64,000 nucleotides of DNA. Source: Tulasnella sp. 424 (taxonomy: Eukaryota; Basidiomycota; Agaricomycetes; Cantharellales; Tulasnellaceae). The notes beneath the pieces were generated by a model. That model worked only from the letters and a program-made list of their open reading frames with translations, made no database searches and was not told the DNA's origin. The stretch is from contig WSUB01000153.1 in NCBI GenBank assembly GCA_019633425.1, forward strand, positions 9,630-73,629. The letters are read 5' to 3'. A program made the position numbers and the translations under genes. This document shows, piece by piece, positions 1 to 10,600 of this stretch (its first letter is position 1; every line of letters begins with the position of its first letter).

Positions 1-62
1 TCGGACCATTCTCTTCGTTTCCATCATCATTGGTAGCTTTTCCCTCTAGCTCTCGTGCAAGC

Positions 63-1622
63 ATGATCACTACAATGCAGCTACGAGAAGACGAGCCCTT
101 TTTGATCCCTTTTATCACCGATTCTGTTTTTAGCAAGCAAGGCGGTGCGAAGGACATGAAATGGTTTGTCGCGTAAGTACCACCTTCAATCAATGTTAGT
201 CTTACCCAGTGCCTGTCATAATCCATGATGTCCGTGTCAGGGGGGCATTGCAGTGGGCCAAACGGGCACTAACGGCCCAGGAAATATGGGCTTCCATCAA
301 TGAACACCAGAAATGGAGGATAGATGAGTGTCGGGGACCGAATGCTGCAAAGGTAGACAACGACATCGCACAAATTGTCGGCCATGCAGAGCACTGATTC
401 CCTTATATTAGAACAACATACGGTGGATTTTAACGAGGTCCCCAGCATTTGGCCATGACGGGTCCAGTCACTGGCATATGACTGGAAAGCCTCTCATCCG
501 GACCCCGAACATGTCACCGACACCGCCGGAGGATTCCACACCAGCCACGACGGGGACAGGTCATCTGGTATATTCGTAAGCATCGTCGTCGTATTTTAAA
601 ACTAAGACGCTGATAACCGTGACAGGGCTTCGACCGACCAATCGTTCACCTCGTTTAACGGAGCCGAAAACGACCGGAGCGATTCAGAGTCCACTTCCGT
701 TTCTCGTAGAGGCTCGCGACCCACGGATTCGACCCAGTTCGACGGCCACTGGCTTATGACTGGAACCGCTCTCGTCCAGAGCCCGAAAATGTTACCTCCG
801 CCGCTGGAGAAGTTCACACCAGTCATGACGGATGCAGACCATGTGGAATATCCGTGAGCATCATTGTCGTATTTTAAAACTAAGGAGCTGATAGCCGTGA
901 CAGGGCTTGGACCGACCAAGCATTCGCATCGTTTAACGGAGCCCAAAACGGCCGGAGCGATTCGGAGTCCACTTCCGTTTCTCGTCGAGGCTCGCGACCC
1001 ACGGAGTCGACCCAATTCGACGGTCACTGGCTTGCAACTGGAAGCGCTCTCGTCCAGAGCCCGAAACTGTTACCTCCGCCGCTGGAGAAGTCCACACCAG
1101 TCATGACAGATGCAGGTCATGTAGTATATCCGTAAGCATCATCGTCGTATTTTGAAACTGAGAAGCTGATGACCGTGACAGGGCTTGGGCCGACCAACCA
1201 TTCGCATCTTTTAACGGAGCCCAAAACGGCCGGAGCGATTCGGAGTCCACTTTAGTTTCTCGTCGAGGCTCGCGACCCATGGAGTCGACCCAATACGACG
1301 GTCACTGGCTTACGACTGGAAGCGCTCTCGTCCAGAGCTCGAAAATGTTACCTCCGCCGCTGGAGAAGTTCACATCAGTCATGACGGATGCAGGTCATGT
1401 AGTATACCCGTAAGCATCGTCGTCGTATTTTAAAACTCAGGAGCTGATATACGCGACAGGGCTTCGACCGACCAATTCGGGTCGTTTAACGGAACCGAAA
1501 ATGATCTGAATCATTCAGAGTCCCCTTCCGCTCCCTTCACGAGCGCTGGTATCCTTTACAATTACAGGTGGACCTCCGAGCTGGCTGATCACGGTCTCGT
1601 CCACTATCCGGGAGAAGCTTGA
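63..1622 (+). CDS. Forkhead-like small gene family, copy A1 (tandemly extended)
   Basis: This is the most elaborate member of the A family and it appears intact. Predicted exons are 63-172, 241-352, 412-575, 626-853, 904-1131, 1182-1409 and 1460-1622, all joining in frame to give about 410 aa. Residues from the end of exon 1 through exon 3 resemble a forkhead winged helix: helix 1, LTAQEIW (compare LTLxEIY of forkheads), then NNIRWILTRSPAF where forkheads have NSIRHNLSLNxxF, then SHWHM (compare GxxWxL). The histidine that contacts bases in true forkheads is absent. Exons 4-6 are near-copies of each other (76 codons each) and repeat only the wing-like part (FDGHWLMTG). The last exon ends LVHYPGEA, as in A7. 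A DNA-binding role is inference; the shared gene structure is directly visible. Confidence 0.62.
626..1459 (+). repeat. Three tandem 278-bp exon-plus-intron units in A1
   Basis: Units 626-903, 904-1181 and 1182-1459 each hold a 228-bp exon and a 50-bp intron. The spacing is exactly 278 bp each time. The exon length is a multiple of three and every intron has the same phase, so units can be added or lost without breaking the frame. Differences between units are scattered substitutions. The pattern fits unequal crossing over. Confidence 0.85.
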
Positions 1623-1978
1623 ATCAAGGCCTTTGCTTCTTGCTACCAACTACCTCCGAGGCCGTGCCACCTTTCTGTATCTAGGTCTTGTTGCCAACTC
1701 TTATGAAAATCGTGCTTGGTGTTGCTCATAGTGAAGCCATGCTGTAGCTTGGAGGAAACGTCGGATGGTGAAGTCGCAGCCCATGTGCAAACGAGAGATG
1801 TAGATCAACTCGAGTTCGATTTTTTGGACTTTTCACAACTATCTAGGAGCAGATTTAAACCTATGTACATGTACCGGATGAATCTCATTTCTGCTACATA
1901 TATGTAACGATTTGTGGTTCCCGTGGGCCTAACGGTCCTCTAGCAAGGTGGTTACATAATCGATTCACCTTACACACT
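1623..1978. other. 3' flank of A1
   Basis: This holds no convincing gene. It carries the conserved downstream segment of the A family, also found after A2 at about 6400-6600 and as a remnant at about 58100-58290, with the shared stretch cttgctaccaactacct. Confidence 0.5.
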
Positions 1979-3322
1979 TCATGAACGCTCCGCCGGTTGA
2001 TCGGCCGGAGCCGCCGCCAATGTTTTCTCTAGCTCCTCCCTGATTTCTCTCAGAGTGACCTTCATTTCTTTGACAGTGTCCGCCACGGTTGGCCGGTTTG
2101 AAGGTTCAAATTGCCAGCAGTCAGGCAGGACTCGTTGAAGGAACCATGAACCAAGATCCCACTGGTCTTCTCCGGCAACAGCGGGAAGTTTCCCTCTCAC
2201 GATTTCCCGTATTACCGCGAGGCTGGCTCGGTATGACGCGTACGGCAGGGTGCCGGTTATCATCTGAGCGCAGTTCCAAGATGTGAACAGACAAGGAAAC
2301 TGCACGACATTTCAAACGAACCTCAAATAACAGACATCCCCAGGCCCAAATAGCACTTTCGAGAGTCCTCCTTTGTATGCCGTCGGTTGCTAGCATCAGC
2401 TCGGGGGCCATATAACGAGCGGATCTTAGAATTGCGCGGTGTGTGGTCAGACTTAATGGCCCGTCATCTGCTGATTCAAGTACTTCTGCAAGACCAACGT
2501 CGCAAAGGATTGCCCGTATGTCTTCCGTTACGAGGGCATTAGTCTGAGATGAACCCGCTCAGATGTGGTACCGGCGAAAAACAAGAACCGCCGAACGTAC
2601 AGCCTTGAGATCCCCGTGGCATATCGGTGGGTCGCAGGTGTGGAGATATTCGAGTCCAGCAGCGGTATCTTTGACCTAAGAGTCCAATAAAGGGTTTAGT
2701 TAAGTAACCGCCATGGGAATATCGATCCTCCTACAAATTCGATACGTGTGCCGACTTCCGGCTGGGCGTTGGCGATATACTGTGCAACGTTCCCATGGGG
2801 CATATAGGGCGAGATTAACTGAACCATTTCGTAGTTTTCGCTGAGGTAAAACCCAACGAGTTTGAGGATATTTGGATGGCGAGCCCGCGCCCATATTTTC
2901 AATTCTCGGGCGAGGCGCTGTCAAAAGGTGGTTAATACTTTGGGAATTGATTGACGGGTGCACCTACAAAAGCCATTCGAACACGAATCCCCCCGTTTTG
3001 CCAGCCCAAAGCTGCTTCACAGCCACTTCTCTCATCAGCGGCGACGAAGGGTTCATTTTAGCTAAAAGACCTCGCCGTATCCCCCAGGCCCAACCTCCGC
3101 GCTCTCATTGATCTCTAGTCTTGAGGTTTGTATGCGTAGATCCTCGAGACTCGTTAGAGTTTCTTCCTGGCAGAGGTTAGGAGCGTTCTCGTCAGGTAAC
3201 GATCAACCAGTGAGAACAGAGGATCCTCCGTCAAGACATACAAGTGCTGTTTCGTTGACCTGCAGGTCATCGGATAAGCTAAGCCTACGTGTTGTAGTTA
3301 ATGTTGCTTGGTGGGAGATCAT
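1979..3322 (-). pseudogene. TKL-like protein kinase, broken
   Basis: Read on the minus strand from the ATG at 3322, short introns of 40-60 nt separate exons that spell a kinase: a glycine loop GPGGYGEVF near 3080, VAVKQL (catalytic Lys), RHPNILKLVGF, CHGDLK (catalytic loop), CDVGLA in place of DFG, RYMAPEL (APE region), the WAWGCLLFE helix and SNRPTVADT near the end, stopping at 1979. Just after the glycine loop a one-base loss in a T run puts TAG in frame, and the same exon also runs into TAG at its 3' boundary, so the N-lobe cannot be translated as it stands. It lies between A1 and B1. No TPR, NACHT or WD40 partner domain follows it, unlike the other kinases here. DVG and the lesions argue for a decaying copy. 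Confidence 0.7.
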
Positions 3323-3692
3323 AGGAGAGGCTGGGGGTTGGAGAGGTCAAGGTAGCGGGGAGTTGGTGCGTTAATCATGAGAAGATCTACTCCCGAGTTG
3401 GACTGCCCGGGCGACGCCACTCTCGGAAGCACGTCCCTCTCAGGAACATGGGCCCGAAGCGTATATTTAGGAGCACACTCGTCGGCGTACAAAATTTGAT
3501 ACCCTCTGTTATTTTTCAGCAACGATGTGTTGCTGTCTGCGATAGTCAGATCAAAGCGCTGCAGCTGGTGGAGGCGGCGTCAGGTCGCACGCACATCCGG
3601 TCACAGTCGCTTGCTCCCGGGGTCGAAGACCCCGGCAGAGATTTAACAAGGTGAGCCACAAATCTAATACATGTCGATTCGTTATAGAAGTA
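3323..3692. other. No recognisable gene
   Basis: Only short open frames of opposite orientation are present. I see nothing supported here. Confidence 0.4.
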
Positions 3693-4460
3693 TTAACTGC
3701 ATTCAAAATTCTTGTCTGAGGTAAAGAAACAGCCATTGTGAACCAAATACGGCCACCATGACCTCGTCTGCTTCACCCTGTTCAAATGATTCGTAATCGG
3801 GAGTATTGTTTTGATGATGACCGTAGTGGGAGAGGTGGTGAAGGTGATGATTAGGGTAGAGTAGCAAGAGGTTCTCCACCTCCGTGTATGTTGGCACGGC
3901 AATCGTCTCTGGACGCGTTGAGGTTAGGCAGCGGGAGGTACGCGTCGAATTAGCGTTTCCCCCCCCCCTCTCTACATCCAAAGCTTCTCCGCAGCTTCTT
4001 ACCTTAATCCTTCAAGTTAACCAAGTTGCAAACCCATTCTTTCAATGGCTGGTGGAACGTAGGGTGGAACGCAACGTTAGGGAGGGACACTTGTTGCGGA
4101 CAGGGTGAGTCGAGGAGAGGGGTACGGTGAGGAGTATAGTATTGAAGGGCCCGCGAGTGACTTCCTCCTCGGTTCGGTGAAGCGCGTGTCGGGAATCCTA
4201 AGATTGATGATGAGATATCCTGGAAGACGAGCGCTGTCAGGACTGAGCTCTTGAGTCGTTGAAGGAAATCTGGCTGTGGTGTCTTCTACCCCGTTGCGGT
4301 TTGGCATTACGAACTACCATCGCGGCGAGGTACAGTGGAGCGGCGATGATAGGCGCGTTCACCGAAGCAGTGGGAGGTGTGTACGGCTATTGCCGATGTA
4401 GTAGCTGGTCGAGATTGCGGAGCGGCCGTTGCGTTGTGGCTAGGATGGAATCAAGGACTT
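3693..4460 (-). pseudogene. Family B gene fragment, copy B1
   Basis: Minus-strand blocks match the other B copies: the VENLLLLYPNHHLHHL block followed by TPDYESFEQGEAD (compare ADNLLLFHPNQHQHHL and DYEPLEHGEAG in B5), and at 4100-4450 the upstream block shared with 16.0-16.3 kb and 55.2-55.6 kb. The central acidic block of the family is missing. Frames do not join, so I treat it as a remnant. Function unknown. Confidence 0.5.
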
Positions 4461-5184
4461 GACCAACTGCTGGGGGAGAGGGAGAAATGAAAGCACAATG
4501 CTATCACCCGATGCCGACGACTCCTAGCGGCTGGTTGTTGCTTAAATCTAAATCGTTGATTCGTTCCAGCTATCGAGCCACACGATCTTGAGCCCGTTTC
4601 TCCCTTTTTGGTCTATTAATTGGACTTGTTTGGAAACGGACTTTGCGGAGGGAAGGACCGGAAGGCTTCTGAGTCCAGGCAGAGCCTTTGCATTAGTTTT
4701 CCCTGCCCGTGTTTTCACCATTCCCACTGTGTGCTCTGTGCTTTCTTGGATGTTTTGTCCAGTTCGCGGTTGACCAGTCCTTCTTTTGCTTAGTGCGATC
4801 ACACCGCAAACTTGATATATCTACCACGTCTTGCTACGTGCCCTTCTGAGAGGGCGAGGCGTGAAAGAGAAGGGGGAAGTAGACAAGCAAGGAAAGGGCG
4901 TGACGGTGCCTGCAGGCACAGAGGTACGTTATGTAAGCGACTCGCTCGATCCGGAATCTCGTTTTCCTCTTCTCCTTAAAAAGTCCTCATGTCCTACACG
5001 CCGGTCGGTAGCCACGTTAACCATTGAACATCGGGGATGGATTTGAGGCGGGGGGAGGGGGGTTTGGTCCTGACAAGGATCTGTCCATCGGAAACGGCAC
5101 AACGCAGTGCACCTTGATCGGAACAAGACCGAGTGACGGCGGTTGCGTGGCTCGATGCAGAAGGGACAAGAAACTTGGTTTGCC
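4461..5184. other. No recognisable gene; dispersed repeat debris
   Basis: The stretch around 4980-5020 contains, on the minus strand, an ACCGACCGGCGTGTAGGA-like segment that recurs at about 38.25, 42.42 and 43.97 kb. No reading frame is supported. Confidence 0.4.
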
Positions 5185-5415
5185 AGCAGGTTGGCAGCTG
5201 ACTGGAAAACCAAATCAGGACGGTCCTAATGCTCCCCTAATTCAGGCCTGAATTGCCGCGCCCAGGCCATCGCTTATCGTCCTGGAGAGACCTCTCTCAC
5301 GTCATCACCGCGCACCAGAATTGCTCTTCGTCACCTGATGGGGTGACGGGGGTCCTATAGCTAGCAACAGCTGGACAATCGAACCGGCCCGGAACATGCT
5401 TATTCAAAAGGCCCA
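5185..5415. repeat. Dispersed repeat, copy 1 (second copy about 57850-58095)
   Basis: About 230 bp, with strong similarity to 57850-58095 in the same orientation, including the stretches caaatcaggacggtccta and cgtcacctgatggggtgac. It precedes A2 here and lies between A7 and the kinase-TPR gene in the other copy. No coding potential is evident. Confidence 0.75.
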
Positions 5416-5459
5416 GAGTTGTGGGGCCTCAGTGCACCAGCTTCCTGAAACCTAATCGT

Positions 5460-5623
5460 TCGCAAAAGCAAATCGTTTGCAAAGGCAAATCGTTATGCCT
5501 CGGGCGAGAAGTCCAGCAACAGCCTGGTCTCGCATAAATACGACGCTGAATACCCCTTCACTTGGACCATTCTCTTCGTTTCCATCATCATTGGTAGCTT
5601 TTCCCTCTAGCTCTCGTGCAAGC
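5460..5623 (+). promoter_or_regulatory. A2 upstream region
   Basis: Near-identical direct repeats around aaatcgtttgcaaaggc occupy 5460-5495. A TATA-like cgcataaata lies at 5531-5540, about 90 bp before the ATG, followed by the family's ctgaataccccttcac block. The pyrimidine-rich leader is shared with A1, whose upstream sequence is cut by the window edge. Confidence 0.45.
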
Positions 5624-6357
5624 ATGATCACTACAATGCAGCTACGAGAAGACGAGCCCTTTTTGATCCCTTCTATCACCGATTCTGTTTTTAGCAAGCA
5701 AGGCAGTGCGAAGGACATGAAATGGTTTGTCGCGTAAGTACCACCTTCTGCATATTAGCAATCAACGTTAGTCTTACCCAGTGCCTGTCATAATCCATGA
5801 TGTCCGTGTCAGGGGGGCATTGCAGCGGGCCAAACGGGCACTAACGGCCCAGGAAATATGGGCTTCCATCAATGAACACCAGAAATGGAGGATAGATGAG
5901 TGTCGGGGACCGAATGCTGCAAAGGTAGACAACGACATCGCACCAATTGTCGGCCATGCAAAGCACTGATTCCCTTATATTAGAACAACATACGGTGGAT
6001 TTTAACGAGGTCCCCAGCATTTGGCCATGACGGGTCCAGTCACTGGCATATGACTGGAAAGCCTCTCATCCGGACCCCGAACATGTCATCTACGCCGCCG
6101 GAGGATTCCACACCAGCCACGACAGGGGCAGACCATTTGGTATATCCGTAAGCATCATCGTCGTATTTTAAAACTTAGGAGCTGATATCCGTGACAGGGC
6201 TTGGGCCGAGCAATCGTTCGCACCGGGTAACGGAACCGAAAACGGCCGGGGCCATTCAGAGGCCACTGAGTCGACTCAACTCGACGGTAGCACAAAGATG
6301 AACGAAGGCCTATCAAATGCCTGGGAAGATTTCATGAGCAATGATTTTCTTTCTTAG
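5624..6357 (+). CDS. Forkhead-like small gene family, copy A2
   Basis: Predicted exons 5624-5733, 5813-5924, 5984-6147 and 6198-6357 join in frame to about 181 aa. The first three exons have exactly the lengths of those in A1 (110, 112 and 164 nt) and are nearly identical to them, so A1 and A2 are a recent direct duplication. The winged-helix-like segment is the same (LTAQEIW, NNIRWILTRSPAF, SHWHM). The terminal exon has lost the tandem units of A1 and stops at TAG 6355; the usual family C-terminus, ending HHPEEA, is present just downstream but out of frame, so this copy is probably C-terminally truncated. Function is inferred only from the fold resemblance. Confidence 0.6.
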
Positions 6358-6812
6358 TCGATCTTCGAGCTGCTTGGTCGCGATCCCGCCCACCATCCAG
6401 AAGAAGCTTGAACGAGGGCCTTGGCTTTTTGCTACCAACTACCTACTTAGCCGTGTCATTTTTCTGTATCTACGTCTTATGAAAATCATGCTTGGTGTAG
6501 CTTATAGTGAAGCCATGCTGTAACTTGGACATTTTGGATGTTGGAGCTGGAGAAGGTATGCGAATATGTCTCATATATGTACATAGGTGAACTCGGGTTC
6601 AGTTTTGACTTGGCAGACTAGCTTGGAGCAGAGACCCATGCACCGGAGGAACTTCTCTCTCTGTTCGTCTTTTTTGCTATATGCAACAGTTTGCGTTGCT
6701 GTTCCATTCCATTGGCCTTGGATGTCATGGATCCATCTATTTGACAGCCAACAATCTAGAAACGGGACATTAATCTCCGGGGCATACAAACAAACGAATT
6801 TATGATCCAATC

Positions 6813-7190
6813 GTGGTCATACTCAGGACAGGCCACGTCGCACTCAAGGACTACCTCCACCGCTTCACAAAGGCGAACTCAGGAGATTGTGCCACATGCA
6901 GAGGCAGGAAGGAGACGGTGGAACACTACCTCTTGTTCTGCACACGGTACATCAACCAGCACATGAAACTACGGACGACTCCACGCAAAATCGAGTCGAT
7001 CAAGGCATTCAACTATGTAAGCGTCCTACTTTCCGATCCAGCCGCCGTACCCCGCACCCTTAAATACATTCAAGAGACCCGTCGGTCCCCCTCCACAATC
7101 CAGACAATGTCATCGAGCCCAGAAGCGGAAGCAAACGGAGAGGAAAATGCGGCTAGCACCCTCCCATCTCAGGCTAGACCGCCACGCTGA
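6813..7190 (+). mobile_element. 3' end of a LINE-type (non-LTR) retrotransposon
   Basis: The open frame reads LRTGHVALKDYLHRF, then CATCRGRKETVEHYLLFC with the Cys/His pattern that closes the ORF2 protein of many fungal LINEs after the reverse transcriptase and RNase H. Only this C-terminal end is present. Reverse transcriptase and endonuclease are missing upstream, so it is a 5'-truncated, dead insertion. I did not find a clear poly-A tail. Confidence 0.6.
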
Positions 7191-7648
7191 GTGGAGGGCG
7201 AGGATGGAGATATGCATGTCGGCGACATATTGAAGATGGCGAACGTACCTTTCATCTGAGAGACTTTTCTTTTTTCGATTCTGGTCGTGGAGACGTGTGG
7301 AGGGGTCTTTTACTTCGTCGGGGTGCTTCGTTCACTTGTAAATTCTTGCATTCCGTTCCGTTCGTTTTTTATCTACGATACTAGCACGCATCCACGGATG
7401 ATGTATTATATAATCAATCACATTTTACGTATAAGCCCTTTTACAACACTGTGTGCAGACCACGAATCAAACAAAAGGGTGGTATGCTAAGAGGAGACAA
7501 ATACTCTGTTACAACGAAATGAGATCTACACCACGACCATTCCACTGATTTATGTATCCCAGACACGTCCAGAACCAGTGGCCGTCGAAAGATTCCCAAC
7601 TCGCGTTGGAACGCGTCACGTATGTAGCATACGGGGTATTCACTGAAG
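7191..7648. other. Gap between LINE end and NLR 3' end
   Basis: No gene is evident. It probably contains the 3' end of the LINE copy and the 3' UTR of the minus-strand NLR gene that stops at 7649. Confidence 0.4.
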
Positions 7649-10600
7649 CTAGAGCGCATGCGAGACATCGAACATGGAAAGGGTCCCTTTGGAAACGATG
7701 ACAAGGATTCCGCGAGAAAGGAGTAGCGTCGGACGTCGGTCGCCCCAATACTGAGATGGAAGCCAGAACCAGCGAGAAGAGGACAATTTCACCCAGTGAT
7801 CTTGAATGTTTGGAATACGGTATGCAAGTCTCGTGGGGCCCCGAAGATCTAAAAAGAATAGATGTAGAGCTGTGAGAGAACATTCATCGGTAACATGAAA
7901 GGCAATGAACGTACCCGCATATAAAGTGGGAACGAACGAGAGTATTTCTCCGTCACCTGCCATCGGTTGGCCACAAGGTGTCCCAGTCTGACCATCCCAT
8001 AGTCGAATCGTGCCGTCCAAGGATCCGGATGCCAGAACCTTGCCATCTGGCGAGAACGCAACGGAGTGAACCCAGCCATTGTGGCCTGTGAGTGGCAGGC
8101 CCAAAGGGGTCCCCGTCTGAGCATCCCACAATCGAATCGTGCCGTCCTCGGATCCGGATGCAAGACTCCTGCCCTCTGGCGAGAACGCAACGGAGCAAAC
8201 CCAGCCATTGTGGCCGGTGAGTGGCTGGCCCAAAGGCATCCCGGTCTGAGCATCCCACAATCGAATCGTGCGGTCCCAGGATCCGGATGCCAAAGCCCTG
8301 CCGTCTGGCGAGAACGCAACGGAGCAAACACAAGAATCATGCCCTATGAGTGGCTGGCCCAAAGGCGTCCCGGTTTGAGCATCCCACATTCGAATCGTGC
8401 CATCCTCGGATCCGGATGCCAGAACCCTGCCGTCTGGCGAGAACGCAACGGACTCGGAGCAAACCCAGCCGTTGTGGCCTGTGAGTGGCTGACCTAAAGG
8501 GATCCCGGTTTGAGCATCCCACAACTGGATGGTGCGGTCCCAGGATCCGGATGCCAGAACCCTGGCGTCTGGCGAAAATGCAACGGAGCGAACATAGTGA
8601 GTGTGGCCTGTGAGTGGCCGGCGTAAAGCCGTCTCAGTCTGAATATCCCACAATCGAATCGTGCCGTCCCAGGATCCGGATGCCAGAACCCTGCCATCTG
8701 GCGAGAACGCAACGGAGTGAATGTAATCGTTGTGGCCTGTGAGTGGCTGGCCCAAAGGGGTCCCAGTCTGAGCATCCCACAATCGAATTGTGCGGTCGTC
8801 GGATACAGATGCCAGAACCCTGCTGTCTGGCGAGAATGCGACGGAGCGAACGTAGTGAGTGTGGCCTATGAGTGGCTGGCCCAAAGGCATCCCGGTCCGA
8901 GCATCCCACAATCGAATCGTGCGGTCCCAGGATCCGGATGCCAGAGCCCAGCCGTCTGGCGAGAACGCAACGCTGCAGACAGAGACATCATGACCTGTGA
9001 TTGGCTGGCCCAAAGGTGTCCCGGTCCGAGCATCCCACAATCGAATCGTGCAGTCGTCGGATCCAGATGCCAGAACCCTGCCGTCTGGTGAAAAAGCAAC
9101 GGAGCGAACGTAGTGAGCGTGGCCTGTGAGTGGCTGGCCCAAAGGCATCTCGGTCCGAGCATCCCACAATCGAATCGTACCGTCATAGGATCCGGATGCT
9201 AGAACCGTGCCGTCTGGAGAAAATGCAACGGAGCAAACACATCGATCATGACCTGTGAGTGGCTGGCCCAAAGGCATCCCGGTTTGAGCATCCCACAGTC
9301 GAATCGTGCGGTCGTCGGATCCGGATGCCAGAACCCTACCGTCTGGCGAGAACGCAACGGAGCAAACCCAGTGATTGTGGCCTGTGAGTGGCTGGCCCAA
9401 AGGCGTCCCGGTCTGAGCATCCCACAATCGAATCGGGCTGTCGTTGGATCCGGATGCCAGAACAGCACCATCTGGCGAAAATGCAATTGTGTGCACTTCA
9501 GCACCAACAGCTCTGGTCCACAGGTTAGCTGGCCATGTCGAAGGTTGGACACCATGCAGAGTTTGAATCCTGGCGTGCCTCCCGTGCCACTCCCATAGCT
9601 GCGTCTGCCGAGGACAGTGGGCAAGCGCCGAGGCATAAACATGCAGTGCTCCAAAGGAAATTGGCTCTGAGAATGCCGCGATGAACCGGTGGGCGTCGTT
9701 CCATAGTGTGACGAGGGGCTTGGAATCGAAAATCGCCTTGTCATGGGATCGCTATGACCGTCGATTCAGCACATCGGCCCGTGAAATTTAGAAATGGAAT
9801 TCGACAAGCAGACTCACCAACAGCCAAGAGTACACGCGTTTTGCAATAACAATTGCCTCAGAAATAGCTCCAATCAGGCTCATCACCTCAACCCAATAGA
9901 GGAGCTTTTCCTTGCTGAATGTTTCGAAATCCGCTTGTTGGTCATGGGGATCCTTTGCGACCAACACCGACCACTCCGCCCCTTCTGTGAGGTGAATGGG
10001 CCAGGCTCGGCTGCAATAACGAAGGGCTGTGGATACCCCCTGTTCTATTACATCCTGAACCTCCGAGTTCGGCTTCGAGAGGTCCGACAAATTACACATA
10101 TTTTCCTTGAGACATCGAACCATTATAGCAAGACATAGGCTTGCAAGTTGTTCATGATGATGACGTACATCGATGTAGTAGACCCGTTCCTTGCATCGTT
10201 GCTCATCAACAAGAAGGTCATGGATGGAGGTATGCATGAGGTGCATAGGTTCGGTGGGTGAAGTGGGGATGAGCAGAAGGGAGTTGAGGTCCGCAAGAAC
10301 GTCTTGGCGGAGGTACTCGATGACGCCCTCTTGATCAATCCCCTGGAATATGCTGTTGTCACCGTAGAGTGCAGCTATGACGCCAAGGGAGACGGGATAC
10401 GATGCAACCACCATAGTCCCTAGTATAGAGTGTAGAAGCTCTTGCCTCGCTGGGTCCCGCTTGCTGGTATTGAACGCCTTTGAAAGGATCTGTTGGTACA
10501 AGTCATCGAGTCCATCCCATATCGATGGTCGCGTGAGCAAATCGCGGAGTCGATTTACGGGTGACCCGTCCCCGATGTACGTGATTGCGGTTTGGGCCCA

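Noticed and set aside
209..397. Open frame starting GTG in the A1 exon 2 region, running past the exon end
   Set aside because: Its first part is intron 1 and its end reads through the GTAGAC donor of intron 2. Only the spliced version joins the winged-helix-like exon 3 in frame in all seven copies.
353..480. A 37-nt or 100-nt intron 2 in A1 (acceptors gccatgcag or ccccag)
   Set aside because: The first leads to an early stop and its acceptor is lost in A7; the second puts exon 3 out of frame. The 59-nt intron ending in TTAG/TCAG fits all seven copies in phase.
600..1027. Minus-strand 141-aa frame over the A1 tandem units
   Set aside because: It is antisense to in-frame exons and explained by the tandem repeat.
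7849..9744. Out-of-phase open frames over the WD40 array on both strands
   Set aside because: Same reason: the 129-bp period keeps alternative frames open. The sense WD40 frame is unmistakable.
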